A stretch of DNA of 64,000 bases from Granulosicoccus sp036478595 (GTDB lineage: Bacteria > Pseudomonadota > Gammaproteobacteria > Granulosicoccales > Granulosicoccaceae). Under the pieces are notes generated by a model, which was not told where the DNA came from, did not search any database, and saw only the letters and a list, made by a program, of their open reading frames with translations. Location of the stretch: the NCBI GenBank assembly GCA_036478595.1, contig JAZGEF010000059.1:3958-67957 (forward strand), written 5' to 3'. Shown here in pieces: positions 36,526 to 45,705 of this stretch (its first letter is position 1; each line of letters begins with the position of its first letter). A program made the translations under genes and the position numbers.

Positions 36526-37830
36526 CTAAAATGACTGCTGTGTGTAGTCAACCTCATCTTCGTATAGCGTATCTTCAATGGACGTGGTATGCGCCAGCAC
36601 TAATTTGCCATCGGCCACTTTAGAAATATATTGATGGCCAAAAGTTTGGTGGGTTTTACCATTAAATATTTTTGCCCCTTGCGGATGTGCGTGTGAATGC
36701 GGCATGTCGCTCATGGCTTCAACAGCTTCAATCAGCTTGGCGCGATCAGCTGCACTTTTGTAGTCAGCCGCCTCCATTCCAGCTTTGATTATGTGTAGGG
36801 TTTCCCAGCAACCAAACATATGTGCGTAGGTAGACACATCTTTGGTATCCGAGACTGATGCACCGTTAGCATCGACACCCACCGCCTCCCGATAGGCTTT
36901 GTCAAACTCTGATTGATCTGTTTGCGCGTAGCGTGGATGGCCTTCCCAAAAATAGGTTCCATCTAGAAACTCTAGCCCAGGGCTTGCCATATCGACAGCC
37001 TCCAGGCTGTCGATAAAACCAAATATTTCAGGACGGCTTGGGCCAAAGAATTCGCCCATCTCTTTGACAAAGGTTAGTACTGCAGGCCCAACCATAACGT
37101 GATAGATGACTTCGGTATCTCTAGGGATTTTAGGGAAATACTTGGTAAATGATGTCTCGGTTGGCGGAATGGCAATTTTTTCTAATATGGTGCCACCTTG
37201 AGCTTCAAACGCCGCTGAAAAATAGTCTCTGTGGTCGTGGCCAAAAGCAAAATCAGGAAAAATCATGGTGACTTTTTTACCTAGATTATCAGCGATGAAC
37301 GGCGCCATTGCCTGCACTTGGCTTTTGACATCAGTGATGCCGGGTTGTAGCGTGTATCGATTTAATTTACCGCTGGCAACGTGATGCCCTTCAGACACTA
37401 CAAAATAGGGCATCTTTAATTCGCCCGCGCGTGGTGCAGAACCATAAACAACATGGCTAAACAAAGTACCAAATGACACGTCGCACTTGTGTTGACTGGC
37501 AAATTTTTCAACGACTTCTGCACCGCGTTTTGGATCAGTGCCGTCATCCTCTGCCACTATTTCTATGGGTCGACCATTAATGCCGCCATCAGCATTTATT
37601 TTGGTAACACAGGCTTGTGTAGTGCGGTCATACCAACGACCGTATGCTGCTCCGATTCCTGTACGGTGAACTTGAAAGCCAATGCGAATGGGTTCAGCGC
37701 TATGAGCCTGATTGTAGCCAGGTAAACCAGGCAACATTCCAGCGCCTGCCACGGTGCCAGCGCCTGCGGCTAACGTTTTGAGGGCGCGACGTCGGTTTGC
37801 TTGAAATGGGGAGCCATTGTTATCCGTCAT
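36526..37830 (-). CDS. ABC transporter periplasmic substrate-binding protein with Tat signal
   Basis: 434 residues of the Peripla_BP_6 (Leu/Ile/Val, amide, urea type) family. The N-terminus NRRRALKTLAAGAGTVAGAG (residues 12-31) is a twin-arginine signal, so it is exported folded. The mature part starts EPIRIGFQVHRTGIGAAYG and includes INGRPIEIVAEDDGTDP. First gene of the transporter unit, 154 bp after the membrane-protein gene of the molybdenum hydroxylase operon. The ligand is likely a small N-containing compound or aromatic acid; uptake of nicotinate-like substrates is an inference from position. Confidence 0.88.
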   Translation of the reverse strand: MTDNNGSPFQANRRRALKTLAAGAGTVAGAGMLPGLPGYNQAHSAEPIRIGFQVHRTGIGAAYGRWYDRTTQACVTKINADGGINGRPIEIVAEDDGTDPKRGAEVVEKFASQHKCDVSFGTLFSHVVYGSAPRAGELKMPYFVVSEGHHVASGKLNRYTLQPGITDVKSQVQAMAPFIADNLGKKVTMIFPDFAFGHDHRDYFSAAFEAQGGTILEKIAIPPTETSFTKYFPKIPRDTEVIYHVMVGPAVLTFVKEMGEFFGPSRPEIFGFIDSLEAVDMASPGLEFLDGTYFWEGHPRYAQTDQSEFDKAYREAVGVDANGASVSDTKDVSTYAHMFGCWETLHIIKAGMEAADYKSAADRAKLIEAVEAMSDMPHSHAHPQGAKIFNGKTHQTFGHQYISKVADGKLVLAHTTSIEDTLYEDEVDYTQQSF

Positions 37831-37848
37831 GATTAGAATTCCTCGTTG

Positions 37849-37863
37849 TATATAATTGGTAAT
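37849..37863 (+). promoter_or_regulatory. Motif resembling the nicotinate-block operator, upstream of the binding-protein gene
   Basis: TATATAATTGGTAAT lies 19 bp before the start at 37830. It matches the motif at 43031-43046 (TATATTCATTGGTATG) if one base is skipped. The weakest of the four copies; AT-rich chance similarity cannot be excluded. Confidence 0.35.
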
Positions 37864-37984
37864 ACGGCTTTATGATGTCTGTCTTATCATCATTTGTACA
37901 ACTAAACTATCCTATTTAATTCAAAATAGGGTGCATAGGCGGTGTCATTGAGCGTAACAGATTGATTTCTCGCTTGTGTCACAC

Positions 37985-39397
37985 CTACGCTCCTCGCGGA
38001 GCTGCTAATAGCCATAGGCCAAGCATGGTGTACAAAATCATAAACAAGGCCAGCGGCAGTTGGCTTAATATAGCTCTGCGCGAATCCTGCCATAAACGAA
38101 TCGCGATCGAATGGGCCAGTATCACCGACAAAACGTGCCCGACAACCACAGCGGCGGCTTGCGTAAGCCAGATCACCTTTACTGTATCGCTAGTATTAAG
38201 GAACCCAGTGGTTACATAGAATTTACCCAAGCCTAATAAATCACTGCCATTGAGTAATGGGTCTGTAGCAGCCGACAATGCGTACTGAGAATTAACAAGA
38301 AATGCGGTGAGATAGTGAGCAAAATGATAAGCCAATGCGATCGGCAAAATTGATGCAGACAGCTGAACGAATGATTCGCTAAAAGATACCGTATCCGTCA
38401 AGCGATGGTTGGCTAAGGCGCAACCCGAGTAAACACACAATGCAAAACACGCAATAAGTAGAACAATGCTAAGTAGTAATCCGCTTACCGTTTGTAAGAT
38501 AACAGCTGAACGTCCCGGAAACTCCAAGGGGTTAATGCCTAATATCCCTAGCCAATAAAATGTCTCGTTTAATCCATCAAAGCTGCCGATAGCCAGTAAC
38601 GTTAAGATAAACACTGCTGCACTTGTGCTGCTTACAGAGTTTGTAAACAGCTGCCAACCGGGGAGGCCAATAAACACTTGCTTTTTGTTACTGCTCACTA
38701 CTGATAGTTGAGCCATCCGGTTGAGCAACACGGTGAAACACTCACAACGCTGTAGCCAAACACTGCCACCAAAAACAAGCATACCAATTAGTGTAAATGT
38801 CCAGTAAGCAGAAACGACAATCGTTAAACGTAGTGGATCCTCTGGTGCTGGATCTGCCAACGCGAAACAACTAAAAGCGATATACAGAAACACGGCTGGC
38901 CACACACCAACGCTTACAGGCAAGTTCAGAAGCGGTTGACGGGGCTTATTCGTAGCACGCAATAGCTGATAGATACCTGCCCATGGATTAACCCAGTGCC
39001 ACAAGTTGCCAAGCACACCGTGCAGACAAACGAAACCAATCCACCAGATTGTCCAGATAGAAAGTGGTAATAAGTTCTTTAATGGATCGTGCGGACCGAT
39101 AAAGCCAATAACTAACAGAATAATCAGGCAGGTAAAGGATGTCAGGCTAGTGATAACTTTAATCGAGGGAATATCTGGCGTTCGAAACAGCGCTTTGCTA
39201 TCCAGAATTCCAGTACTCGATCGGGCGGGAAGCACAGCCAGTATTAATACCGACAAAGCCACTGCCATCACACCAGCACCAATATAAACATTAGTGGGCA
39301 ATAGCAGTACAAACCCTTGTTCCGAAGTATGTGCCTGCACCTTGACGGCATAGAAAATAATAGCTAGCGTTACGCCGCCTGCTACCAATCTATTCAC
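37985..39397 (-). CDS. Polytopic membrane protein coupled to the molybdenum hydroxylase
   Basis: 470 residues. A signal-like first segment ends in VQAHTSEQGF, followed by about ten to eleven membrane helices. Charged and aromatic loop motifs stand out: LHGVLGNLWHWVNPWAGIY (about 128-146), several His (ALAYHFAHYLTAF) and WLQRCECF. I do not recognise a biochemically defined family; some databases call similar proteins fenitrothion hydrolase, a label I would not trust here. It starts at GTG overlapping the hydroxylase stop by 8 bp, so it is translationally coupled. Possible roles: electron transfer to the respiratory chain, or substrate transport. Confidence 0.7.
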   Translation of the reverse strand: MNRLVAGGVTLAIIFYAVKVQAHTSEQGFVLLLPTNVYIGAGVMAVALSVLILAVLPARSSTGILDSKALFRTPDIPSIKVITSLTSFTCLIILLVIGFIGPHDPLKNLLPLSIWTIWWIGFVCLHGVLGNLWHWVNPWAGIYQLLRATNKPRQPLLNLPVSVGVWPAVFLYIAFSCFALADPAPEDPLRLTIVVSAYWTFTLIGMLVFGGSVWLQRCECFTVLLNRMAQLSVVSSNKKQVFIGLPGWQLFTNSVSSTSAAVFILTLLAIGSFDGLNETFYWLGILGINPLEFPGRSAVILQTVSGLLLSIVLLIACFALCVYSGCALANHRLTDTVSFSESFVQLSASILPIALAYHFAHYLTAFLVNSQYALSAATDPLLNGSDLLGLGKFYVTTGFLNTSDTVKVIWLTQAAAVVVGHVLSVILAHSIAIRLWQDSRRAILSQLPLALFMILYTMLGLWLLAAPRGA

Positions 39398-42140
39398 GGT
39401 TAGCTAATTGAATTGCCGCCAGCACCTTGTGCGGTGTAGCCGGTAGATCAGAAACAATAGCCCCAGTGGCATCACGTATTGCGTTAAGAATTGCGGGGGC
39501 GGTGGGTATCAAAACATGTTCACCAAGCCCTTTAGCACCATACGGGCCTTCGGCATCTTCCACTTCAACAATGATGTTACTAAAATTTGGCACATCGCCA
39601 ATAGTTGGTATAAGGTAGTCGTGCAGATTTTCCGTTTTACCTGGAAGATACTCCTCCATCAGTGCCATCCCAATACCTTGCGCAATGCCGCCTTCAATTT
39701 GTCCTTCTACTAACATTGGGTTAATGGCCCGGCCTACATCGTGAGCTGCAGTGACGTGGTCAAGTTTAATCGTACCTAGCTTGGTATCAACCGTTAGCTC
39801 CATAAGCTGGGCTCCGTAGCCGTACACAGCATAAGGGCTACCTTGGCCTTGTTTATCTAACGGTGATGTTGGCGGATCGTAGGTTTCTTCGGCCATGACG
39901 GCGTAACCGAATTCGTTGGGTTCAATTTGTGATAAATTGATGACCGAGGTTGATGCTCCATCATGCAACACGATCATTGAATCGGTAATTTCAATGCAGG
40001 CTTTAGCGCTTACGTTGCCCATACGTAAAATTGCTCTGCGTAAGGCTTCGCCTGCAAGTTTAGCGGCCATGCCGGTCACATAAGTTTGGCGGGAGGCAGA
40101 TGTTTTGCCGCAATCCGGAGTTAGATCAGTATCACCACCAACTAGCGAAACAGTGTGCACGCGAACACCCAATGCGTCCGCCGCTATCTGAGTGATGACC
40201 GTATTGGATCCCTGGCCAATATCCATTGCACCTTGGTGTAAAACCAACGTGCCATCAGTTTTTATCCCCATTCTAATAGTGGAGGGATTGGGCAGGGATG
40301 TGTTGCCGCAGCCGTACCAGCAAGTCCCTATACCAACGCCTTTGCGCAAAAGGCTCTGCGCCTCGCTATCGTTAAATGCACGAGCGCGTTCAGTTGCACT
40401 TTTCCATATTGGAGTTAATGCCTCTAAACACTCGACAATACCAACACCGGTATTAAAAACTTGTCCGGTTACGGTGGGCTGTTGGTTGCGAAGGGCGTTG
40501 CGAATTCGAAACTCTAAACGATCAACGCCAGCAAGATCAGCCAACTGATCAAACGCTGTCTCCTGTGTTACTGCTGATTGCGGTACGCCGAACCCTCTGA
40601 ATGCGCCGGAGGGCGGTGTGTTGGTATGGATGGCAATACTGCGCGCTCTGTAATCAGGCACATGGTACGGTCCTGAGGCATGTACCGGCACCCGATTAGC
40701 TACCGTTGGCCCCCAGCTAGCGTACGCACCAGTGTTAAACGTGCCCTTAAAGTCGAAACCACTGAGCATTCCATTGGCATCACATCCCACAGTTAAGGTA
40801 ATACAGGACGGGTGGCGTTTGGTTGTCGAGCGCATTGAATCACCGCGAGTGTAATTAATGCCAACCGGCTTGTTGAGTATCCATGCGGCGAGCGCGATAT
40901 ACGGTTGAAAGGATATATCGAGTTTTGAGCCAAATCCACCGCCGCACGCAGATGGCATTACCCGTACGGACTCCAGTGGTAAATCCATAACCTCCGCCAG
41001 GCTCTCTCGATCCATTTGCGCCGCCTGGGTGCAACCATGAATCTCGATTCGATCAGCAACGCGTACGCAATATCCAGCCTCGGGCTCAATGTACGCATGC
41101 TCAATAAAGGGAGTTGACGTTTGTGTTGTCACACTGAAACTGGCACGTTCCAGTGCAGTATCAGTTTGTCCACGCTCCACATAACCCTCAATTAGCACAT
41201 TACCTGGGCGTGTTTCATGAACAAGAATACTGTTGTCGCTAATCGCATCCTCTGGTATCAAACTATAAGGCAAACCCTCCCAATGCACTGGCAGTGTGCT
41301 TTCATCAATATTCTCGAGCGCTTCAGCAGTACCAATGATTGCCGCAACCGCTTCACCACGAAACCGTGCCGTGTTCTCGGCAAAAACCACTTGGTCTGCA
41401 AATGGCGGGATAACGCCAAAACAATTACTACCTGGTATGTCCGCAGCACAAAGAAACAATTCCAGCCCTTCATAGGCGTTTATAAAGCTCTGGCTATCGC
41501 TAATCGTAAATTCCGCATGATGATAAGGGCTGCGAATGACTCGAACGAATAGGGTGTCAGCAGGAAACTCGTCGGCACCGTAGGCCAGTTCTCCGTTAAC
41601 TTTTGGTGTGCCATCTAAATGTGGTATTGATGAACCGATTGATTTTCCAGTATCAGGCTGTATTTTTACGTATTGAAAATTTTGGGTGTTAACTACTGCA
41701 TCGACTATCTTTTGATAACCAGTGCAGCGACACAAGACGCCACCCAGTGCGTTCTCTACTTCTGAGGTAGTTGGCGTGGGATTAACATCCAATAACGCCT
41801 TAGCCGACATCAGCATGCCCGGTGTACAAATGCCACATTGCGCCGCGCCATGATGGAGAAAACTTTGCTGCAACTGGCTTAGAGAGCCACCACTGCTTAA
41901 TCCTTCTACGGTGTCAACACGTGTGCCATCAATCTGCGCTATCGGTACTAAACAGGAGCACGACACTTTACCGTCAATTAGTACCGAGCATGCACCGCAA
42001 TCACCCGCATCGCATCCGACTTTGGTACCAGTAAATTTGAGTTGATTACGAAGCACATCAGACAATCGTTTTGTTGGATTGACCGCTATAGATACTGACG
42101 TGCCGTTAAGTATCAGTGTGACATCAATAGGTTTCATCAT
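39390..42140 (-). CDS. Molybdenum hydroxylase, fused [2Fe-2S] and Mo-cofactor subunits (xanthine dehydrogenase family)
   Basis: 916 residues. Residues 1-155 hold two [2Fe-2S] domains: GCDAGDCGACSVLIDGKVSC and CGICTPG...CRCTGY. The molybdopterin part (about 170-916) has GGGFGSK (about 398), GAFRGFGVPQ (about 508), DIGQGSNTVITQIAADALG (about 632) and the catalytic Glu in GAKGLGEHV near the C-terminus. The enzyme adds a water-derived oxygen to a heteroaromatic or aldehyde substrate. With reductase and enamidase homologues in the block, nicotinate C6 hydroxylation is the best guess. Small-large fusion resembles Desulfovibrio aldehyde oxidoreductase, but an FAD subunit is encoded next door (ATGA overlap). 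Confidence 0.9.
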   Translation of the reverse strand: MMKPIDVTLILNGTSVSIAVNPTKRLSDVLRNQLKFTGTKVGCDAGDCGACSVLIDGKVSCSCLVPIAQIDGTRVDTVEGLSSGGSLSQLQQSFLHHGAAQCGICTPGMLMSAKALLDVNPTPTTSEVENALGGVLCRCTGYQKIVDAVVNTQNFQYVKIQPDTGKSIGSSIPHLDGTPKVNGELAYGADEFPADTLFVRVIRSPYHHAEFTISDSQSFINAYEGLELFLCAADIPGSNCFGVIPPFADQVVFAENTARFRGEAVAAIIGTAEALENIDESTLPVHWEGLPYSLIPEDAISDNSILVHETRPGNVLIEGYVERGQTDTALERASFSVTTQTSTPFIEHAYIEPEAGYCVRVADRIEIHGCTQAAQMDRESLAEVMDLPLESVRVMPSACGGGFGSKLDISFQPYIALAAWILNKPVGINYTRGDSMRSTTKRHPSCITLTVGCDANGMLSGFDFKGTFNTGAYASWGPTVANRVPVHASGPYHVPDYRARSIAIHTNTPPSGAFRGFGVPQSAVTQETAFDQLADLAGVDRLEFRIRNALRNQQPTVTGQVFNTGVGIVECLEALTPIWKSATERARAFNDSEAQSLLRKGVGIGTCWYGCGNTSLPNPSTIRMGIKTDGTLVLHQGAMDIGQGSNTVITQIAADALGVRVHTVSLVGGDTDLTPDCGKTSASRQTYVTGMAAKLAGEALRRAILRMGNVSAKACIEITDSMIVLHDGASTSVINLSQIEPNEFGYAVMAEETYDPPTSPLDKQGQGSPYAVYGYGAQLMELTVDTKLGTIKLDHVTAAHDVGRAINPMLVEGQIEGGIAQGIGMALMEEYLPGKTENLHDYLIPTIGDVPNFSNIIVEVEDAEGPYGAKGLGEHVLIPTAPAILNAIRDATGAIVSDLPATPHKVLAAIQLANRE

Positions 42141-42976
42141 GGCTCACCAACCAATGAATCTATTGATCGCCTTAGTAGTTCAGCCGCTGACTCGTGACGA
42201 TAGCCTGCTGTGGCCCGAACGTCGTCGATGGCTGTTAAGCCACTAACATGACAGTGAGCCACCGTTGTGCTTAAATTTGCTGTGAGCGATTGTCCGATAA
42301 GTGCTTGTTCAAGTTTTGGCAGCCGTTGTGCCACAACCGAGCACGACCCAACACTCAATGCTGCATCGACTATTGTATTTCTGCTGTCAACAGCGAGCCG
42401 CGACGCCACCATCGCTATCGAAATGACCAAATATTTGCGCGCACCTAGTTTTAAAAAATTGGATTTACCCCTTGCAGATACTTTAGGTATCAATAAATCA
42501 ATTACCATTTCACCGGCATCAAGTGCGGTTTGTCTATTGCCGGTAACAAAGTTTTGTAGAGCGACATCTCTTACGCTATCGCTTGATGACACGCGGACAA
42601 TAGTATCCAGGCACAATAAGGCGGGTATGCCGTCAGCGGCGGGAGAGGCGTTACATATATTACCCACTAGGGTGGCGCGGTTTTGTATCTGCACAGATCC
42701 AACTTCAAGGGCTGCAAGTTTTAAGGCATTGAAGGCATCAGGTAATCTTGCATTAATAATATCAGTCCATGTTGCCAGCGCACCGATATGCCAATGCGTT
42801 TTATCATCATGAATTGCGCGCAATGTGCTTAATCTGGATATGTCGAGCACATTGCCAGTGGGTTGCGCGGCACCCAATGCTGGATAGAAATCAGTACCAC
42901 CAGAAACAAGCGACCAATTATCACTGGCAAGAAGTGTGAGCGCTTCTTGGGTTGTCTTCGGTTGAGCAAATTTCAT
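42137..42976 (-). CDS. Molybdenum hydroxylase FAD-binding subunit (CoxM/XdhB-like)
   Basis: 279 residues. The FAD pyrophosphate loops are WSLVSGGTDFYPALGA (about 21-36) and NRATLVGNICNASPAADGIP (about 97-116), and the C-terminal CO-dehydrogenase flavoprotein domain starts at about 175. It passes electrons from the iron-sulfur centres to an acceptor. First gene of the leftward operon (FAD subunit, fused FeS-Mo subunit, membrane protein). The promoter lies in the 323-bp region shared with the divergent reductase gene. Confidence 0.92.
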   Translation of the reverse strand: MKFAQPKTTQEALTLLASDNWSLVSGGTDFYPALGAAQPTGNVLDISRLSTLRAIHDDKTHWHIGALATWTDIINARLPDAFNALKLAALEVGSVQIQNRATLVGNICNASPAADGIPALLCLDTIVRVSSSDSVRDVALQNFVTGNRQTALDAGEMVIDLLIPKVSARGKSNFLKLGARKYLVISIAMVASRLAVDSRNTIVDAALSVGSCSVVAQRLPKLEQALIGQSLTANLSTTVAHCHVSGLTAIDDVRATAGYRHESAAELLRRSIDSLVGEP

Positions 42977-43030
42977 CAGCGAAAGTACATCTAATTATTT
43001 GATGATGGATTCTGATAGTAAGAATATCAG

Positions 43031-43046
43031 TATATTCATTGGTATG
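43031..43046 (+). promoter_or_regulatory. Candidate operator copy A, upstream of the molybdenum hydroxylase operon
   Basis: TATATTCATTGGTATG differs at 2 of 16 positions from the reverse complement of 43153-43168. It lies 55 bp before the FAD-subunit start. Together the two copies form an inverted pair flanking the divergent promoters. Confidence 0.55.
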
Positions 43047-43128
43047 CATTCAATAATTCCAGGCGCTTGGCGGGCTCTGCTATACATACTAGTGTTAATA
43101 GCGAGTTAAATTCAAAATATTCATGTAA

Positions 43129-43168
43129 TTGACAGGCCAGAATACACATTTGTATACTAATGAATATA
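43129..43168 (+). promoter_or_regulatory. Sigma70 promoter of the reductase operon with operator copy B over the -10 box
   Basis: TTGACA (43129-43134), 18-bp spacer, TATACT (43153-43158): a near-consensus promoter reading rightward, implying a leader of about 135 nt before the TTG start at 43300. The motif TATACTAATGAATATA (43153-43168) begins at the -10 box, so a bound repressor would block RNA polymerase. The remaining leader 43169-43299 is AT-rich with no other feature seen. Confidence 0.65.
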
Positions 43169-43299
43169 GACGCGAAATGTGCAATAAGGAGCTAGATTGC
43201 TTTCGAACACTACAATTGAGAAAATACACGCAATTAACACGACGAAATTAGAATATACATAGATATTTGCGCTTGAACTAAACAACCAGGATTAGTCGC

Positions 43300-44778
43300 T
43301 TGACCAAAGACAAACTGAAGCCAGTGAAAATCCGATGTGATGCCTGTCCGGTGATGTGTTATGTCGCTGATGGCCGAACCGGAGCTTGCGACCGCTACGC
43401 CAATGAAGGTGGGCACCTTGTCCGCGTCGACCCCCTAACCATACTGGCGCGTGGTGCAGGAGAGGCTGTGCCATTTCTAAATAATGAAGAACAATGGGAT
43501 GGTAGTCTGGTAGCGTCGGCAGATCAATTTGTAACTGCCATCGGTGCGGGCACAACTTACCCAGATTACAAGCCAGCCCCGTTCATTGTTGGCAGCGCTC
43601 ATGACGGCATTGATATGGTTACCGTAGTAACGGAGGGTATCTTCAGTTATTGCGGTGCCAAAATTAAAATTGATACCGATCGCCACATTGGCGCGGAGCG
43701 CAGCCTCGTGCGTGCCAAAGGAGAGCCGATTGGCCATGTCACCACCGGTGAGTATGGGTCGCAAATGTTATCGATAGGTGGTGTTCATCATTTAACTGGC
43801 GGTAGCAAGAAGGAAGGCCGCATAAGCTGCGAATCGTTAATGGCCTTGTGTAACAGTGAAGCTGTTGAACTGACTGTGGACGGGGGTTCCGATCTTGTTG
43901 TCCAAGCGAATCAACCACCGGTAATCGATGGTGTTATTGAAGAACGAATGCGAGTTGGTTGCGGCTCAGCTACGGTCGGCATGTTCGCCTCACAATGGAA
44001 AGGCCTTGTTGATGAAGTTGTTGTTGTTGACGACCATATCACTGGCGTGATGTCTGAACATCAGGCTGGCAAAGTCATTGGGTGGCAAAAAACAGGCATT
44101 AAAATTAATGGAAAAAAATCGACACCTGGGCGATATTTTCAAGTGGCAGAACCTGGCACGGGCTGGGGCGGAACCGATTTAACTGATCCACTCGCTATTT
44201 TAAAAGATTTTGATGCAAAGTTTGCCCGAACTGGCCAATCAATGCTGATGGTGTCTACTACAGGTGAACATTTTAGTTACTACGAGCTCGATGACAATCT
44301 CGTTCCACAACAACTAGAGATACCTGAACGTTTGCAGCAGTCCATCGGCAGAATAGAAGAAAACTGCGAACCGGCTTTGTGTTCGGTGCTATTCATGGGT
44401 GGAGCTGGCGGATCACTACGTGCAGGCGTCACTGAAAATCCGGTCAAACTGACCCGATCGGTACAACAAGCGATAACCCGTGTCACCTGTGCAGGTGCGC
44501 CTACTTTTCGTTGGCCTGGCGGCGGCATAACGGTTATGGCTGATGTAACGCGTATGCCAAAAAATTCCTTTGGATATGTGCCGACACCCGCACTGGTCGC
44601 GCCGATTGAATTCACGCTTCCAAAAGCGGACTACCAAGCACTCGGTGGCCATATGAACTACATCGTTCCGATTGAAGATGCAGTAAAGGGTATTGTGGGG
44701 CCGCAAAACGATCACTTGTTAAAAGGCCGGGTTGGCGCTAAGTGGCATGCTGACAATCCCTGGCCAACTGGGGAGTAG
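43300..44778 (+). CDS. hnr: 6-hydroxynicotinate reductase homologue
   Basis: 492 residues. The N-terminus has a clear FeS motif, C-x2-C-P-x2-C-x9-C (Cys 13, 16, 20, 30: RCDACPVMCYVADGRTGACD), and further Cys at FSYCGAK and VGCGSATVG. This matches the E. barkeri enzyme family that reduces 6-hydroxynicotinate to 1,4,5,6-tetrahydro-6-oxonicotinate with reduced ferredoxin. The C-terminal half has GGAGGSLRAGVTENPVKLT and FRWPGGGITVMADV. Start codon TTG with CAGGA about 9 nt upstream; no in-frame ATG lies before the Cys motif. In E. barkeri it pairs with enamidase, as here. Function by homology. Confidence 0.85.
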   Translation: MTKDKLKPVKIRCDACPVMCYVADGRTGACDRYANEGGHLVRVDPLTILARGAGEAVPFLNNEEQWDGSLVASADQFVTAIGAGTTYPDYKPAPFIVGSAHDGIDMVTVVTEGIFSYCGAKIKIDTDRHIGAERSLVRAKGEPIGHVTTGEYGSQMLSIGGVHHLTGGSKKEGRISCESLMALCNSEAVELTVDGGSDLVVQANQPPVIDGVIEERMRVGCGSATVGMFASQWKGLVDEVVVVDDHITGVMSEHQAGKVIGWQKTGIKINGKKSTPGRYFQVAEPGTGWGGTDLTDPLAILKDFDAKFARTGQSMLMVSTTGEHFSYYELDDNLVPQQLEIPERLQQSIGRIEENCEPALCSVLFMGGAGGSLRAGVTENPVKLTRSVQQAITRVTCAGAPTFRWPGGGITVMADVTRMPKNSFGYVPTPALVAPIEFTLPKADYQALGGHMNYIVPIEDAVKGIVGPQNDHLLKGRVGAKWHADNPWPTGE

Positions 44779-44781
44779 CCC

Positions 44782-45705
44782 TTGCCGCTATTTGATCTTC
44801 CATTGGTTAATCGTCTTGCTAATAAACGCCTTCAGTTGCGCCATGGTCCTATCGATCTTATCATCGAAGCCTTTGGCTCTCCATACGATGTTGAGGCAGC
44901 CTATCAACAAGCTGTTTATTCATTTTCCACTGTGCTGAAGACATTAGCGGGTGAGCTCAGCGAGCTAAGAAAGCCATCAGGCTCACACATACATGTATTT
45001 CAAGGAAAAATCGCAAATGTAATGGACAAGGTTGCGAGGGAATTTTCTACCGATCATTTCGTCACACCGATGATTGCTGTTGCCGGTGCTGTAGCGGATC
45101 ATGTTCTCCACAGTCTGATATTAGACCGGGTTTTATCCAAAGCTTATGTTAACAATGGCGGTGATATCGCGATTTATTTAAGTGAAGATCAAAGTTTTAA
45201 TGTAGGTGTTTGCGCCAAGCCACACGATGGCGTTATTGTATCCAAGGCGAATATACTAAGCGATAGTGGTATTCATGGGATAGCCACCAGCGGTTGGCGC
45301 GGTCGGAGTCACTCGCTAGGCATAGCTGACTCTGTAACCGTACTTGCGTGCAATGCCGCGGTTGCTGATGCAGCTGCTACCTTGATTGCCAATGCGGTTG
45401 ATTTGCCCAACCACCCAATGATAAAACGAACAACCGCCACGCAATTAAATCCGGATAGTGATTTGGGCGATAGAATGGTAACAGTTGATGTTGGGGCCCT
45501 TACGCTTGCAGAAACACAGAGCGCACTTGATTCTGGAAAGAAGCTTGCCCATCAAATGATCGATTCAAATCAAATAATAGGCGTTTACGGTCGCTTGAAT
45601 TCTGAGATGTTTTCGCTGCATCCTTCGTTGCCATCGAAAAAGACGTGTGAGTGGCCCCGTAAACCCCAATTTGATAACGTTGAAAAGGAACAAGCCCTTG
45701 CCTGA
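44782..45705 (+). CDS. UPF0280 family protein (ApbE-like fold)
   Basis: 307 residues. Recognisable UPF0280 blocks: TPMIAVAGAVADHVLHSL (about 90-107), YVNNGGDIAIYL (about 117-128), GIATSGWRGRSHSLGIADSVTVLA (about 165-188, long block) and ADAAATLIANAVD. The family is related to the FMN transferase ApbE, but a flavin-transfer role has not been shown to my knowledge. The start is TTG, 4 bp after the reductase stop, with GGGGAG about 7 nt upstream. It overlaps the next gene. Tight coupling to the reductase suggests it acts on that enzyme or its product (inference). Confidence 0.82.
   Translation: MPLFDLPLVNRLANKRLQLRHGPIDLIIEAFGSPYDVEAAYQQAVYSFSTVLKTLAGELSELRKPSGSHIHVFQGKIANVMDKVAREFSTDHFVTPMIAVAGAVADHVLHSLILDRVLSKAYVNNGGDIAIYLSEDQSFNVGVCAKPHDGVIVSKANILSDSGIHGIATSGWRGRSHSLGIADSVTVLACNAAVADAAATLIANAVDLPNHPMIKRTTATQLNPDSDLGDRMVTVDVGALTLAETQSALDSGKKLAHQMIDSNQIIGVYGRLNSEMFSLHPSLPSKKTCEWPRKPQFDNVEKEQALA

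Noticed and set aside
37985..39397. Naming the membrane protein fenitrothion hydrolase
   Set aside because: The label comes from memory of database names for similar proteins. No hydrolase motif is visible, and coupling to a molybdenum hydroxylase argues against it.
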